The notes under the pieces: generated by a model
Databases searched by the model: none
The model's input: the letters and a program-made list of their open reading frames with translations, nothing else
Told to the model about the DNA's origin: nothing
Program-made: the position numbers and the translations under genes
In this document: one piece after another, positions 5,228 to 6,035 of the stretch
How positions within the stretch are numbered: the first letter of the stretch is position 1
How the letters are laid out: every line of letters begins with the position of its first letter
Source: Actinomycetota bacterium
GTDB lineage: Bacteria; Actinomycetota; Actinomycetes; Actinomycetales; Microbacteriaceae
Direction: 5' to 3'
Assembly (NCBI GenBank): GCA_009704605.1
Contig: WLDW01000056.1
Coordinates: 1 to 6,035, forward strand
DNA length: 6,035 bases

Positions 5228-6035
5228 ATGACTAAACCCGTTGACCTGCCGGTCGACGGGTTTTGTCGTTACCGGATCGACTTTGGCTACGACGGCACAG
5301 ACTTTAGTGGCTTTGCCAAACAGCCTGGCCTTCGAACTGTTCAGGCAGAACTAGTAAAGGCAATTGCGGTCATCTTTGGAAAAGATGACAATGACTTTAA
5401 GCTTCGTATTGCTGGTCGAACCGATGCCGGGGTTCACGCTCAGCATCAGGTGGCTCACCTTGATTTGACCCCAAATCAACTAAAGCGCATCGGAAGAAAT
5501 CCAGATATTGCCGGGCGGGTAAATACGGCGCTACCAAAAGACATTCGGGTTTTTAGCTTTGATGTTGCACCCGAAGGATTCGATGCAAGATACTCAGCAA
5601 CCTTTAGGAAGTATCGCTACAGAGTCGCCGACAAGAACTGCTTTGTTGACCCACTGGATATTAGATACGTATTGGAGGTCAAGCCAGAGCTTGATCTAAA
5701 GCTGATGAAGCAGGCAGCCAAGGTCTTGATAGGCCTTCATGACTTTGGGGGGTTTTGTAAGCCGCGAGCTGGTGCAACCACGATTCGAAGGCTTCGATCA
5801 ATCAATATCGCTCGCAACCAAAGCAAGGGTCGCATTATCGAGATCGAACTTAAAGGCGACGCCTTCTGTCACAACATGGTCCGCTCCATAGTTGGAGCTC
5901 TAGTTGCCGTTGGCAGGGGTCGAGCATCCGTTTTAGACGTCCAAAAACGACTGAAATCAGGATCCAGAGCTGGGTCGCTAAAGGTGGTTGCGGCCAAGGG
6001 TTTGAGTCTGATCGAGGTGGGTTACCCCAAGGACT
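5228..6035 (+). CDS. truA: tRNA pseudouridine synthase A (3' end outside window)
   Basis: TruA converts uridines 38-40 of the tRNA anticodon arm to pseudouridine. The frame runs from ATG 5228 through the window end (269 complete codons) without a stop. The catalytic Asp is D66 in AGRTDAGVHA, and the early YDGTDFSGFAKQPGLRTVQ (residues 21-39), the central FDARYSATFRKYRYRV and the late GDAFCHNMVRSIVGALVAVG match the family. The last visible residues GLSLIEVGYP correspond to the final strand, so probably only about ten residues are missing. There is no good Shine-Dalgarno before the ATG (only TTAGAA nearby), and the start is nine bases after rplQ, so translation may depend on coupling. A terminator-like hairpin covers codons 3-12, so part of the operon transcript may end here. 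No other common in-frame start lies before the conserved domain, so ATG 5228 is best. Confidence 0.95.
   Translation, partial: MTKPVDLPVDGFCRYRIDFGYDGTDFSGFAKQPGLRTVQAELVKAIAVIFGKDDNDFKLRIAGRTDAGVHAQHQVAHLDLTPNQLKRIGRNPDIAGRVNTALPKDIRVFSFDVAPEGFDARYSATFRKYRYRVADKNCFVDPLDIRYVLEVKPELDLKLMKQAAKVLIGLHDFGGFCKPRAGATTIRRLRSINIARNQSKGRIIEIELKGDAFCHNMVRSIVGALVAVGRGRASVLDVQKRLKSGSRAGSLKVVAAKGLSLIEVGYPKD
5234..5264 (+). terminator. Terminator-like hairpin inside the start of truA
   Basis: AAACCCGTTGACC (5234-5246) pairs with GGTCGACGGGTTT (5251-5263) over 13 pairs, with one T-G and loop TGCC, and T residues at 5261-5264 follow the GC-rich part. The GC core is strong, but the T-run is short (four, then GTCG) and partly inside the stem. 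It is the best intrinsic terminator candidate in the window and lies just after rplQ, the last ribosomal gene. It is coding for truA, so it may work as an attenuator rather than a complete stop. Confidence 0.55.

Noticed and set aside
1..6035. A novel defence, mobile or biosynthetic system
   Set aside because: All ten genes belong to well-known housekeeping families in conserved order; the unusual signals are confined to RNA structures, palindromes and codon use.

Overview
This window is a piece of the bacterial ribosomal-protein super-operon (the end of the spc operon followed by the alpha operon), entirely on the + strand: secY (3' part), adk, map, infA, rpmJ, rpsM, rpsK, rpoA, rplQ and truA (5' part, missing only its last few residues). 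Several things point to an actinobacterium. Adenylate kinase has a short LID without zinc cysteines, and RpoA, IF-1, S11 and methionine aminopeptidase have actinobacterial-type sequences. There is no rpsD between rpsK and rpoA, and L17 carries a long Ala/Glu tail. Base composition is near balanced and Leu is often read by CTA, unlike high-GC actinobacteria. My inference is a streamlined, moderate-GC member of the Microbacteriaceae (freshwater Rhodoluna/Aquiluna-like), but no marker here proves a genus.

Layout. Bases 1-2011 hold secY, adk and map, tightly coupled: secY and adk overlap by ATGA, and adk and map are 12 bases apart. They serve protein export, nucleotide balance and N-terminal Met removal. 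Bases 2012-2132 form a non-coding gap with a candidate promoter, a 12-bp palindrome and a possible 8-codon leader ORF ending just before infA. infA and the small zinc-ribbon rpmJ follow. Bases 2511-2636 between rpmJ and rpsM can fold into a compact four-way junction whose middle loop is fully complementary to a segment just upstream of the rpsM Shine-Dalgarno. This is the best candidate for an under-described regulatory RNA here. rpsM and rpsK follow, then a 99-base gap with a perfect 22-bp palindrome and a possible internal promoter, then rpoA (true start GTG at 3579) and rplQ. A 13-bp hairpin followed by four T residues lies inside the first codons of truA.

Together the genes make parts of both ribosomal subunits, the initiation factor, the RNA polymerase alpha subunit, the SecY channel and two modification enzymes (Met aminopeptidase, tRNA pseudouridine synthase), a typical growth-rate-regulated housekeeping locus. 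There is no mobile element, CRISPR array, tRNA or rRNA. No gap exceeds about 130 bases. The novelty is in the intergenic and early-coding RNA structures, not in the proteins.
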